Shown here: positions 44,151-52,416 of the stretch, in pieces | Layout: every line of letters begins with the position of its first letter | Numbering within the stretch: the stretch's first letter is position 1 | Assembly (NCBI GenBank): GCA_029975475.1 | Contig: JARKPB010000010.1 | Location: forward strand, 272,989 to 336,988 | DNA length: 64,000 nt | Direction of reading: 5' to 3' | From: Anaerolineaceae bacterium | GTDB taxonomy: Bacteria > Chloroflexota > Anaerolineae > Anaerolineales > Anaerolineaceae | Translations under genes and position numbers: made by a program | The notes under the pieces: model-generated | What the model saw: the letters and a program-made list of their open reading frames with translations, nothing else | Database searches by the model: none | Told to the model about the DNA's origin: nothing

Positions 44151-45622
44151 TCGTCCTGCCGATCCTGATCCCCCTGGCCTTTGGGATTTTCTCGCTCCTG
44201 GCGTGGAAAGCGCCGCGGCTTCAGCGCGGTCTGGCGCTCGCCGGGACGTCCCTGCTGACCGCCAGCGCAGTCGCGATCCTGCTGGATGTGCGCCGGACCG
44301 GCGTGTCAGCCCTGCAGATTGGCTCCTGGCCTGCCCCGTACGGCATCACCCTGGCAGCCGACGGTTTGAGCAGCCTGATGCTGCTGACCGCCGCGGTGAT
44401 CGCCCTGGCAGCCGCGCTGTACGGTCAGGCGGGTATTGACCCGGGGCGCGTGCGCAGCGGTTATTATCCGCTCTTCCATTTCCTGCTGATGGGCGTCAAC
44501 GGGGCATTTTTAACCGGGGATATCTTTAACCTGTATGTCTGGTTTGAAGTCATGTTGATGTCATCGTTCGTGCTGATCGCCCTGGGCGGCGAACGGCGCA
44601 ATATCGAAGGCGCGGTTAAGTACGTCATTTTGAATTTACTGGCCTCGATTTTGTTCCTTTCAGCCATCGGTCTGCTTTACAACCTGGCCGGGACGCTCAA
44701 CATGGCCGATCTGGCCCGTCAACTGCCGCTGCTGGGCGCGCCGAACCAGATTACCCTCGTGGCTGTGCTTTTTCTGGCGGCCTTCGGCATCAAATCAGCC
44801 GCTTTTCCGCTCTTTTTCTGGCTGCCGGCTTCATATCACACCCCGCCGGTCACCATCACGGCGCTTTTTTCCGGCCTGCTGACCAAGGTGGGCGTTTACG
44901 CCCTGATTCGGGTGTTTACGCTCCTTTTTACTCAGGATACCCAGTACACGCGCACCGTCCTGCTAATCCTTGCCGGTTTTACCATGGTAACCGGGGTGCT
45001 GGGCGCGGCAGCCCAGACCGATTTTCGCCGGCTGCTTTCTTTCCACATCATCAGCCAGATCGGTTATCCGCTGATGGGCCTGGCACTGTTCAGTCAGAGC
45101 GCGCTGGCAGCGTCCATATATTTCCTGGTGCATGTGATGCTGGCTAAGACCGCCCTCTTTTTGGTAGCCGGGCTGGTGGAATCGCTGCAGGGCTCCTTTG
45201 ATTTGAAAAAACTGGGCGGGTTATACAGCGCCCGGACCGGTCTGGCGCTGCTTTTCCTGCTGCCAGCCCTCTCGCTGGCCGGACTGCCGCCGCTTTCCGG
45301 CTTTTTTGCCAAGCTGGCCCTGGTCCGCGCCGGCCTGGAACAGGGACAGGGGGTTATTGTCGCGGTCAGCCTGGCAGTCAGCCTGATGACCTTATATTCA
45401 ATGACGAAAGTCTGGAATGAAGCCTTCTGGAAGCCCGCCGCTGTTCCAGTTCCGCGCCGCCGGCTTTCAGCCTGGCTCTGGGCGCCAACGCTGGGGCTGG
45501 TGCTGGTTTCGCTGTTGATCGGGATCTTTCCGGCGCCGCTGCTGGAGCTTTCCAACCAGGCGGCAGCCCTGCTCACCAACACACAGCCGTATCTCGAGGC
45601 GGTGATCGGGGGAATGCCATGA
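44147..45622 (+). CDS. mrpD: Mrp antiporter subunit D
   Basis: 491 aa, NuoN/NuoM-like. DIFNLYVWFEVMLMSSFVLI, GIKSAAFPLFFWLPASYHTPP, LLSFHIISQIGYPLMGL and KLALVRAG mark the antiporter-type fold with fourteen helices and conserved Glu/Lys. Overlaps mrpC and mrpE by four bases each. Confidence 0.95.
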   Translation: MIVLPILIPLAFGIFSLLAWKAPRLQRGLALAGTSLLTASAVAILLDVRRTGVSALQIGSWPAPYGITLAADGLSSLMLLTAAVIALAAALYGQAGIDPGRVRSGYYPLFHFLLMGVNGAFLTGDIFNLYVWFEVMLMSSFVLIALGGERRNIEGAVKYVILNLLASILFLSAIGLLYNLAGTLNMADLARQLPLLGAPNQITLVAVLFLAAFGIKSAAFPLFFWLPASYHTPPVTITALFSGLLTKVGVYALIRVFTLLFTQDTQYTRTVLLILAGFTMVTGVLGAAAQTDFRRLLSFHIISQIGYPLMGLALFSQSALAASIYFLVHVMLAKTALFLVAGLVESLQGSFDLKKLGGLYSARTGLALLFLLPALSLAGLPPLSGFFAKLALVRAGLEQGQGVIVAVSLAVSLMTLYSMTKVWNEAFWKPAAVPVPRRRLSAWLWAPTLGLVLVSLLIGIFPAPLLELSNQAAALLTNTQPYLEAVIGGMP

Positions 45623-46095
45623 GTCTGTTTTTGCTGAACCTGCTGCTGGCGATCGCCTGGGGCGCGCTGACCGGGAAATTTGAACCGCTCAACTTACTGT
45701 TCGGATTTCTCCTGGCGTTTGCCATCCTGTGGGTGGGCTTTCGCGGGCGCAGCCAGGAAAACTACTTTACCCGCGTCCCGCGGGTGGTTGAACTGGCGCT
45801 GTATTTCGCTGTGGATATCTTCAAAGCCAACCTGCGCCTGGCGGGGATCATTCTTTCCCCGCGCATGAACCTGCGCCCGGCCGTGGTGGCTGTGCCGCTG
45901 GAGGTGCGCACGGAAGCCGGCTTGATTTTGCTGATGAACCTGATCACCCTGACCCCCGGCACGCTCAGCCTGGATGTTTCCAGCGATCGGCGGGTTCTAT
46001 TCGTGCATACCGTGTATCTGGAAGACCCGCAGCAATTCATCAGCAGCGTGAAAGAGGGTTACGAGCGGCGGGTAATGAGGATTGTGGAACCATGA
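45619..46095 (+). CDS. mrpE: Mrp antiporter subunit E
   Basis: 158 aa with two N-terminal helices and a cytoplasmic domain. [20 protein letters not shown] and VHTVYLED are the family signature. Overlaps both neighbours by four bases. Confidence 0.93.
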   Translation: MSLFLLNLLLAIAWGALTGKFEPLNLLFGFLLAFAILWVGFRGRSQENYFTRVPRVVELALYFAVDIFKANLRLAGIILSPRMNLRPAVVAVPLEVRTEAGLILLMNLITLTPGTLSLDVSSDRRVLFVHTVYLEDPQQFISSVKEGYERRVMRIVEP

Positions 46096-46352
46096 TCGAG
46101 ATATTCTGGAACATCATTCTCGGGATGATCTCGCTGGGGTTGATCGCCGCTTTTATTCGTCTGGTGCGCGGCCCGTATTTACCCGATCGGGTGATCGCGC
46201 TGGACTTGATCAGCGTATTGGCGATGGGTTTTATTATTGTGTATGCGGTGCGCTTTAATCAGCCCAACTTCCTGGATGTGGCCATCATTCTGGCATTAAT
46301 CACCTTTCTGGGCACTGTCGCCTTTGCCTATTATCTGGAACGGAGGAGTTAA
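46092..46352 (+). CDS. mrpF: Mrp antiporter subunit F
   Basis: 86 aa, three helices. RLVRGPYLPDRVIALDLISV is the conserved loop of MrpF/MnhF. Only one base lies before mrpG. Confidence 0.93.
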   Translation: MIEIFWNIILGMISLGLIAAFIRLVRGPYLPDRVIALDLISVLAMGFIIVYAVRFNQPNFLDVAIILALITFLGTVAFAYYLERRS

Positions 46353-46353
46353 G

Positions 46354-46773
46354 ATGGCGCAGACGATTCTGGTGCTCACGCTGATGTTGATTGGCGCGTT
46401 TCTGATGGCGCTGGCCGGGCTGGGCATCCTGCGCATGCCGGACACATTTTTGCGCATGTCCGCCACCGCCAAAGCCGGCACTCTGGGGGCCGGGTTGATT
46501 TTGCTTGGCGCGGCGGTCTATTTTAACGAGTTCGCGATCTATACCCGCGCGGCGGCGATTATCGTTTTCTTGTTGATCACCGCCCCGGTGGCGGCGCACA
46601 TGATCGGCCGCGCCGCTTACTTTGACGGCGTGCCGCTGTGGAAAGGCACGATCCAGGATGATCTCCACGGCCACTACCGCCGCTCAACCCACACCCTGGA
46701 AAGCGGCGAGGTGCCTGCCCAGGATCAGGTGGAGGCGCTGAGCGAATCGGATGATTTCCCTGAAGAAGAGTAA
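46354..46773 (+). CDS. mrpG: Mrp antiporter subunit G
   Basis: 139 aa from the ATG preceded by CGGAGG. GLGILRMPDTFLRMSATAKAGTLGAGLIL is spread over helices 1 and 2, diagnostic of MrpG/MnhG. An acidic tail ends SESDDFPEEE. Last gene of the operon; a hairpin follows. Confidence 0.93.
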   Translation: MAQTILVLTLMLIGAFLMALAGLGILRMPDTFLRMSATAKAGTLGAGLILLGAAVYFNEFAIYTRAAAIIVFLLITAPVAAHMIGRAAYFDGVPLWKGTIQDDLHGHYRRSTHTLESGEVPAQDQVEALSESDDFPEEE

Positions 46774-46802
46774 ATCCTGATATTCGTTTAAGCTGATCTC
46801 TT

Positions 46803-46830
46803 TTTTCCCCTTCGGGGGAAAAGTGTTTTA
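46803..46830 (+). terminator. Probable terminator of the mrp operon
   Basis: Stem TTTTCCCC / GGGGAAAA capped by TTCG, followed by a weak AGTGTTTTA tail. Confidence 0.65.
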
Positions 46831-46906
46831 ATCCCGTTCCGGTTTCCCGTGAATACTGGCGGTTTGCACAAACCGCCGACTCTGGCGGCGATTTCCAAAT
46901 TGCCGC

Positions 46907-46935
46907 TTGCATTAAATTTATCTTAATGCTACTAT
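46907..46935 (+). promoter_or_regulatory. Promoter of the XRE-cupin led cluster
   Basis: TTGCAT, 17 bp, TACTAT in an AT-rich stretch. The start near 46942 leaves a leader of about 36 nt that is itself AT-rich and may hold the regulator's own binding site. Confidence 0.65.
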
Positions 46936-46977
46936 GATATTGAAAATTTTTTATATTATGAAAATACAGGTGTACCA

Positions 46978-47592
46978 ATGGCCAATCTCGGCGCGCGCAT
47001 TCACGAACTTCGTCAAAACCGCGGGCTGACCCTTGAAGAGGTCAGCGCGCAAACCGGCCTTTCCGTCTCCTTTCTCAGCATGCTGGAGCGCAACAAAGTG
47101 TCCATCAGCGTGGACAACCTGGAAAAGCTGGCGCGTTTCTACAACATTCACATTGTCAACTTTTTCAACCAACCGGAAGAAAGCCCGCTGCTGATCACCC
47201 GCCATGAACAGATTCTTGAAACCCTGGCCAAAGAACAACCCGGCCCTGCGGCGGTAACCCTGCTGACCAATAAAGCGGACGCGCGCATGGAGCCGCTGCT
47301 GGTCGTGATCGCCCCGGGCAAAGAAGAGCCGCATTTTCGCCAGCACGAAGCCGACACGCTGCTTTACGTTTTGGAGGGAGAAGGCTGGCTGATTTCGGAA
47401 AACGGCGACCAGGCGGAGCTTCACCGCGGCGACCTGGCTTATTACGTTAATTTTCCCCACCGCCGCCTTGCCAATGCCAGCCTGGAAAAACCGCTGATCA
47501 TCATCACGATCACCGCGCCCCCAACCAGCTCTCTGGACGACCTGGTACAGGCCCGTCAGGGATCCTGGATTATGTCTGAAAAAGCCAAGTGA
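46978..47592 (+). CDS. XRE-family regulator with C-terminal cupin domain
   Basis: 204 aa. HTH at residues 7-61 (IHELRQNRGLTLEEVSAQTG, then SVSFLSMLERNKVSISVDNL). A cupin barrel spans about 95-185 (HFRQHEADTLLYVLEGEGWL and HRGDLAYYVNFPHRRLANAS). Such two-domain regulators bind a small ligand in the cupin and control the adjacent catabolic operon. It is the first gene of the 47-55 kb cluster, with 9 nt to the next gene. Confidence 0.92.
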   Translation: MANLGARIHELRQNRGLTLEEVSAQTGLSVSFLSMLERNKVSISVDNLEKLARFYNIHIVNFFNQPEESPLLITRHEQILETLAKEQPGPAAVTLLTNKADARMEPLLVVIAPGKEEPHFRQHEADTLLYVLEGEGWLISENGDQAELHRGDLAYYVNFPHRRLANASLEKPLIIITITAPPTSSLDDLVQARQGSWIMSEKAK

Positions 47593-47601
47593 GGAGGTCC
47601 C

Positions 47602-48651
47602 ATGCATTTTGACGAGTTCCACAACCACAAATGGGCGCGCAACCTGAAGCACGCCCGCCGCCTGCTGGCCGAGGGCCGTCTGGCAGAGTTCTACCACGGC
47701 GAGGACCTGGCGGACGGCGATATTTACCCCGGCATGCGCGTCATGGCGGCTTACTGGACTTCGGTCGAGCACGAGATGAAACTGCGCCGCCGCACCCTGC
47801 TCAACGGCGCCGGGCATCCCGAATGGGAACATGACCCCGAGCTGACCGCGCAGGCCGGTGAGTTTTTTGCCCGCTACCTGGAGGATATGCGCGAGCTGGT
47901 CAGCCGCGACCGCATCGTCCCGCCGGAACGGATTGACGCGCTGGCGGCCGCGGGCTGGGAAACCCCGGCGGACTGGGCCGAGGTGATGCGCGCCCGTCAG
48001 CAGGAAAGCCTGGCCGGTCTGGAAGCCGGGTCGCTGGCGCCGGAACTGGTGGAAGGCTGGTTTGATTCCTGCCTGCGCTCGGTGGCCAACTATAACCGTT
48101 ACCTGATCTGGGGCGGGGTCAACGCCGCCGGGCTGGTGCGCCGCGAGGGACCCGAAGCCCTGCGCCGGGCTGTGGATGCCACCGCCGAGACTTTTATGTG
48201 GGAGATTTCTAAAGAATTTTTCGCCACCGTTTTGCCAGCGGCCGGCTTTGAGGACATTGGCGACCTGATGGAACTGGGGCTGCGCGGCATGTTCGCCGAC
48301 CAGTGGTATGTCAAAGGCGAGGACCGCGAAGAAGGGGAAAAGACCATCCGCACCAGCATTCTGAAAAACTGCGAACTGGCCGGCATTTACCGGCGCGTGG
48401 AACAGTGGACCGGACTGCCGCCTTTCTCGCTTGGCTACGGCATCTGCCGCTTCGATGAGGTCCACGGGCAGGCGACCATGATGATCACCATGCCGCCAAT
48501 GGTTTCGCCCCAGTACCGCCTGATCAAGTCTCTGGCGCTCCACCCGGACGCGACCGAATGCGTCTTTGAGCTGACCACCGTGCCTGCGGATGATATGGAG
48601 CGGATTTTGACCGTTCAGGAAAAGGTCTTCGGCGCTGTGGATGAAGAATAA
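47602..48651 (+). CDS. Unrecognised 349-aa cytoplasmic protein of the thiolase cluster
   Basis: GAGGAGG lies just before the ATG. No signal peptide and no membrane segments. The N-terminal half is helical and rich in charged residues (FDEFHNHKWARNLKHARRLL, MRVMAAYWTSVEHEMKLRRR), and a middle section has helical repeats. The C-terminal quarter contains RFDEVHGQATMMITMPPM and ECVFELTTVPADDMERIL, reminiscent of small-ligand alpha/beta domains. I do not recognise the family. Its position between the regulator and the lipid-carrier genes suggests an enzyme or binding protein of the same pathway. Confidence 0.75.
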   Translation: MHFDEFHNHKWARNLKHARRLLAEGRLAEFYHGEDLADGDIYPGMRVMAAYWTSVEHEMKLRRRTLLNGAGHPEWEHDPELTAQAGEFFARYLEDMRELVSRDRIVPPERIDALAAAGWETPADWAEVMRARQQESLAGLEAGSLAPELVEGWFDSCLRSVANYNRYLIWGGVNAAGLVRREGPEALRRAVDATAETFMWEISKEFFATVLPAAGFEDIGDLMELGLRGMFADQWYVKGEDREEGEKTIRTSILKNCELAGIYRRVEQWTGLPPFSLGYGICRFDEVHGQATMMITMPPMVSPQYRLIKSLALHPDATECVFELTTVPADDMERILTVQEKVFGAVDEE

Positions 48652-48666
48652 GCAGGGAGGAAACGC

Positions 48667-49197
48667 ATGAAACCGCGAAAATTTTCGATGGTCTTCAAGG
48701 TCATCCTGTTTCAGGTGGTTTTTCTGCTGCTGCATTACCTGTACGAGTGGGTGCCGAACGGCATCACGGCCGTTTTCAGCGGAATTGATGAGAGCGTATA
48801 CCAGCACCTCAAAATCGGTTTTTTCAGTTATCTCCTGGTAGCGCTGATCGAGTACCTCTGGCTGCGGAAAGGGCTGGAAGCCCCCAAACGCTTCCTGGTT
48901 TCGCGCCTGTTCACCTGCGTCTACTACCCCTGGGTGATGATGGTATTCTTTCTGGTCAGCCCGCTGATCTTTATCAAGATTGAGAGCATCCCGGGGGAGA
49001 TCATCTTCGCCAATGTTGCCCTGCTGCTAACCACCACCTTTAGTCTGATTGTAGAGCGCCACGTGGAAAAAGCCGAGCCCACACGCGGTTTTACCGCCGT
49101 GCTGGCAGCCCTGTTCCTCATCGCGCTGGTTCAATTTGTCGTATTCACCAACCGCCTGCCGTGGTTTGATATCTTCGCCCGGCCGGCTGGTTGGTAA
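48667..49197 (+). CDS. Five-helix membrane protein, DUF6512-like
   Basis: 176 aa with hydrophobic segments at about 9-26, 41-60, 74-96, 100-122 and 136-158. HYLYEWVPNGITAVFSGIDE and FVVFTNRLPWFDIF stand out. I associate this pattern with DUF6512, but only from memory. GGGAGG precedes the start. Probably a membrane partner or transporter part of the cluster. Confidence 0.7.
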   Translation: MKPRKFSMVFKVILFQVVFLLLHYLYEWVPNGITAVFSGIDESVYQHLKIGFFSYLLVALIEYLWLRKGLEAPKRFLVSRLFTCVYYPWVMMVFFLVSPLIFIKIESIPGEIIFANVALLLTTTFSLIVERHVEKAEPTRGFTAVLAALFLIALVQFVVFTNRLPWFDIFARPAGW

Positions 49198-49236
49198 CCC
49201 CCAAAACCAAATATGCAGAAGAAGGAGAATGGAACC

Positions 49237-49569
49237 ATGTCCACGATTAAAGATGTCATGCTGAGCCTGCCGTCGATCTTCAAGCCGGAGAAAGCCAAAG
49301 GCTGGAACCGGGTCATCCTCTTTGACCTGGCCGGTGAAGAGCCTTCCAAATGGACGCTGACGATTGAAAACGGCACCGCCACCGTGGAAGAAGGCGCGAC
49401 CAAAACGCCCAAGCTGACCATCACAGGCAACAGCGAACACATCGTGCAGATGTTCACCGGCGAAGTGCCGCCGATGAAACTGGTAAACGCCAAGCTGCTC
49501 AAGATGCAGGGCCCAATGATGGACTCGATCGCTTTTTCCGGGCTGTGGAACATCCCCAAGAAGGGTTAA
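49237..49569 (+). CDS. SCP2 sterol-carrier-like protein
   Basis: 110 aa from MSTIKDVMLS, with AAGGAG 8 nt upstream (a longer start lies within the ribosome site). The SCP2 pattern appears as NRVILFDLAGEEPSKWTL, then TPKLTITGNSEHIVQMFTGE and KLLKMQGPMMD. The domain has a hydrophobic tunnel for fatty acyl chains, acyl-CoA or sterol-like lipids. Placed directly before the thioester-enzyme trio, it may hold their substrate. Confidence 0.87.
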   Translation: MSTIKDVMLSLPSIFKPEKAKGWNRVILFDLAGEEPSKWTLTIENGTATVEEGATKTPKLTITGNSEHIVQMFTGEVPPMKLVNAKLLKMQGPMMDSIAFSGLWNIPKKG

Positions 49570-49614
49570 ACCGCGCGGTCGAATTATCAAGCCTGTTCCT
49601 TCAAGGAGGCAAAT

Positions 49615-50697
49615 TTGCAAACAGGGATTATTTCCTACGGTGCGGCGCTGCCCAGGTACCGCATTGAATCAAACGAGATCTGGAAGGTGTGGAAAAACCT
49701 TTCCACCAGCTTCTTCGATCTGTTGAGCATTGGCGAACGAGGCGTGCTGGGGCCGGAAGAAGACACCATCACCCTGGCGGTGGCCGCTGCCAAGACCGCC
49801 CTGGAACGCAGCGGGCTTCCGCTGGAGAAAATCGGCGCGGTCTTCCTGGGCAGCGGCACCAGTCCCTACGCCACCAAAGCCGCGGCAACTGTGATTGTGG
49901 ATGCCGTCGGTTTGCCGCCGTCCGCGCTTTCCACTGATATTCAGTGCGCCGATAAATCCGGATCTACCGCGTTGTGGCTGGCTGCGGGGATGATTGAAGC
50001 CGGGATGATTGAGAACGCCCTGGTCATCGCGGCCGATACCCTCAACCGCCACACCCAGCCCGGCATGGTGCTGGAATATGTCGCTTCGGCTGGAGCCGTG
50101 GCTTTTGTGCTGGGCAAAGAAGGCTGCATCGCCCGGCTGGAAGGGCTGGCGACTCACAGCCATGACCAGAACGATTACTTCCGCACGGAAGGGGAACGCT
50201 TTATCCAGCCCGGGGCGGGTTTTTACGGCTGGGTGGCAAACTGGGGGCTGCTTGATCATGTCGTCCCGGCGGGCAAGGCGCTGTTCGAGAAGACCGGTCT
50301 GACCCCGGCGGATTTCTCAAAATTCGCCGTGCCGCAAAAGACGGGTATACGCCCGCTGATGACGATGGGCAAACTGGAATTGGATATGATGCAGGTGCTG
50401 CCCTACGTGCTGACAGCCCAGATCGGCGATTGCGGCGCAGCCGGAACAATGCTTTCCCTGGCGCATATCCTCGACTTCGCCGAACCCGGTGAGCGCATCG
50501 GTGTGATTGATTTTGGCGCCGGCGCTGGCTGCGATGCCTGGTCGCTGGTGTGCTCGGATCTGCTGGCGGAACGCCGCCCGGAAAGCGGGCTGGTCATTCA
50601 ACTGCTCGAAGACAAGATCCTGGTGGATTACGCCACCATGCTCAAGTTCGAACAGAAACTGATCCAGCCGCCGCACCGCCTTTCTAATTTCTATTAA
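49615..50697 (+). CDS. HMG-CoA synthase-like (thiolase superfamily) protein, atypical active site
   Basis: 360 aa from a TTG with AAGGAGG upstream. It matches the archaeal-type HMG-CoA synthase/KAS III fold: LGSGTSPYATKAAATVIVDA, ALVIAADTLNRHT, FRTEGERFIQPG and a C-terminal GAAGTMLSLAHIL. The catalytic loop reads DIQCADKSGS (C111, D113), where archaeal HMG-CoA synthases have D-x-x-F-A-C-K-A-G-T, so the nucleophile position is Asp. The His in the F-H-Q-P-N-G motif is also not evident (AVPQKTG). It is therefore probably not a standard synthase. Followed by a thiolase and DUF35, its partners in the archaeal complex. Confidence 0.88.
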   Translation: MQTGIISYGAALPRYRIESNEIWKVWKNLSTSFFDLLSIGERGVLGPEEDTITLAVAAAKTALERSGLPLEKIGAVFLGSGTSPYATKAAATVIVDAVGLPPSALSTDIQCADKSGSTALWLAAGMIEAGMIENALVIAADTLNRHTQPGMVLEYVASAGAVAFVLGKEGCIARLEGLATHSHDQNDYFRTEGERFIQPGAGFYGWVANWGLLDHVVPAGKALFEKTGLTPADFSKFAVPQKTGIRPLMTMGKLELDMMQVLPYVLTAQIGDCGAAGTMLSLAHILDFAEPGERIGVIDFGAGAGCDAWSLVCSDLLAERRPESGLVIQLLEDKILVDYATMLKFEQKLIQPPHRLSNFY

Positions 50698-50710
50698 GCC
50701 GGAGAACCCT

Positions 50711-51904
50711 ATGGGAAAGATTCAACGCAAAGTGATGATGGTGGGCGGGGCAATTACCCCTCCCAATATCCCCATGGACTGGACCTGGCGGCAAATGGCG
50801 GTGGAGGCTTTCTGGAGCGCGCTTAAGAGCTGCGGCGTGGCGGTGAAAGATGTTGACCTGGTGGCCTGCAACTATAACGACCGCGCCATCGCTGACTCTT
50901 CCCCCGGCCCGCAGATCGCCGACGCGCTGGGGATATTACCCAAACCGGTTATCCCGATCGCCAACGCCTGCGCCGGCAACGGGATCGCCTCTTACACCGC
51001 CTGGAACGCGGTCGCTTCCGGCCGCTGCGACATCGTGGTCTCGATGGGTTTTGCCCGCTCGGACAACTACGACGCCATGGAAGCCATGAACAGCCAGGGG
51101 AACTATGTGGATTTCGACTTCATGATGGGCCTGACTCACATCAATTACGGCGCCATGCGCGATTCTTACTACCGCCGTAAATACGAAGTGGGGCTGGATG
51201 CCGCCGGACGCTGGGCTTACGAGTGCAACTGGTACGCGCGCCGCAATCCGCTGGCAGCGAATTACAGCAAACCAATGCCCGTGCTGGAAGAATTATGCGC
51301 TGACACGCCGGAAGCCGACCGCGACCGTCAGGCGACCAACCGCGGCGGGGTCGCTTCAGCCATGGTTTTTGTCGGCGAGGAACTGGCGCACCGGTTCACC
51401 GACAAACCGGTGGTCTTTGATGTGGCTTACGCCTTCCGCCCGCCATACATCGGGAACTTCTTCCATTACCCGGTCGAAAGCATGAAAGATTACGACCTGG
51501 CCGAGCTGCCGGGGCTGATGGCGGCCGCCCGCGAAGCCTATCAGGTGGCGGGAATTGGCGTGGAAGATGTCAACGTGGTTCAGGTGCACGATCTGACCGC
51601 GTATGAAGGCATGATGGCCCTGGAAGCCATCGGTCTGTGCGAAATCGGCAAAGGGAAAGAGTATGTCCTTTCCGGCGGGATGACCCTGGAAAGCCGCTGC
51701 CCGGTGAACACGTACGGCGGCGGTCCGGCATTTGGGCACGGCTCGGCCGGATCGGATTTCCAGGCTGGCGTGCTGGAAAATTTCTGGCAGCTGCGCGGGG
51801 AAGCAGGCGAGCGCCAGGTTAAGGACGCCCGGGTCGGCGTGAACACATCTTACGGCACCCACCATTCGCTGGATGTGGTTGGCGTGGTGCAGAAAGGCTG
51901 GTGA
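50711..51904 (+). CDS. Thiolase-family acyl-CoA acetyltransferase (SCP-x-like)
   Basis: 397 aa. The nucleophile region ANACAGNG gives C87. The two histidines are H293 (VQVHDLTAYEG) and H343 (GGPAFGHGSAGS). The final Cys loop of biosynthetic thiolases is replaced by NTSYGTHHSLDVVG, as in SCP-x and archaeal thiolases. It is likely to condense or cleave acyl-CoA. In the archaeal model it passes acetoacetyl-CoA through DUF35 to the synthase; the atypical partner here leaves the product open. An alternative is a DUF35-dependent aldolase, as in steroid side-chain breakdown. Confidence 0.9.
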   Translation: MGKIQRKVMMVGGAITPPNIPMDWTWRQMAVEAFWSALKSCGVAVKDVDLVACNYNDRAIADSSPGPQIADALGILPKPVIPIANACAGNGIASYTAWNAVASGRCDIVVSMGFARSDNYDAMEAMNSQGNYVDFDFMMGLTHINYGAMRDSYYRRKYEVGLDAAGRWAYECNWYARRNPLAANYSKPMPVLEELCADTPEADRDRQATNRGGVASAMVFVGEELAHRFTDKPVVFDVAYAFRPPYIGNFFHYPVESMKDYDLAELPGLMAAAREAYQVAGIGVEDVNVVQVHDLTAYEGMMALEAIGLCEIGKGKEYVLSGGMTLESRCPVNTYGGGPAFGHGSAGSDFQAGVLENFWQLRGEAGERQVKDARVGVNTSYGTHHSLDVVGVVQKGW

Positions 51905-51907
51905 GGC

Positions 51908-52354
51908 ATGAGCGAACAATTCACAGACCAGTTTGTGCGCTGGGACACTTTCTCAAGCGCCCTGTGGTACCGCACCCGCGCCGGCCGCTACCGCCTGGAA
52001 GGCACCCGCTGCGGCGCCTGCGGGCAGATCTTCTTCCCGCCGCGCACCGGCCTGATTTGCCCGGTCTGCCACGAACGCGCGATGGAACCTTACCAGTGCG
52101 CCCAGACCGGCGAGATCGTCGCTGTGGCTCTGGATGACGTCGGTTTTCCGGCTGTGGGTTACGGCGATGCGCTGCCGCGCGTGCAGGCGATTGTCCGCCT
52201 GGATGACGGCATCCATCTGATGGTAGATATTCTCCAGCTGGCGGATCCCGCAATGGCCCAGCCCGGCGCGCGAGTCAGAATGGTGCTGCGCAAGCACAAA
52301 CGCGAAGACACCGGCGCCTGGGTGTACGGGTACGGTTTCGTCCTGGCTGAATGA
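51908..52354 (+). CDS. DUF35 OB-fold protein with zinc ribbon
   Basis: 148 aa. Rubredoxin-like zinc ribbon C35-GA-C38 ... C51-PV-C54, then an OB fold (GEIVAVALDDVGFPAVGYG and MVLRKHKREDTGAWVYGYGF). In known complexes it bridges a thiolase to HMG-CoA synthase or forms part of a lipid-transfer aldolase. It sits 3 nt after the thiolase gene and overlaps nothing. A terminator-like hairpin follows. Confidence 0.92.
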   Translation: MSEQFTDQFVRWDTFSSALWYRTRAGRYRLEGTRCGACGQIFFPPRTGLICPVCHERAMEPYQCAQTGEIVAVALDDVGFPAVGYGDALPRVQAIVRLDDGIHLMVDILQLADPAMAQPGARVRMVLRKHKREDTGAWVYGYGFVLAE

Positions 52355-52364
52355 ACCCTGAGAA

Positions 52365-52399
52365 GAGGAAGGCTCGCGAACGCGCCTTCCTCTATTTTT
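52365..52399 (+). terminator. Terminator-like hairpin inside the cluster
   Basis: Stem GAGGAAGG / CCTTCCTC around CGC/GCG, followed by TATTTTT, lying between the DUF35 stop and the MFS start. It may lower expression of the downstream transporter part. Confidence 0.78.
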
Positions 52400-52416
52400 C
52401 CAAAAAGGAATCCCAA

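Noticed and set aside
46951..48807. 618-codon open frame on the minus strand
   Set aside because: It lies fully antisense to the XRE-cupin and 349-aa protein genes, which have ribosome sites and, for the first, recognisable domains. Long antisense frames are expected in GC-rich coding DNA.
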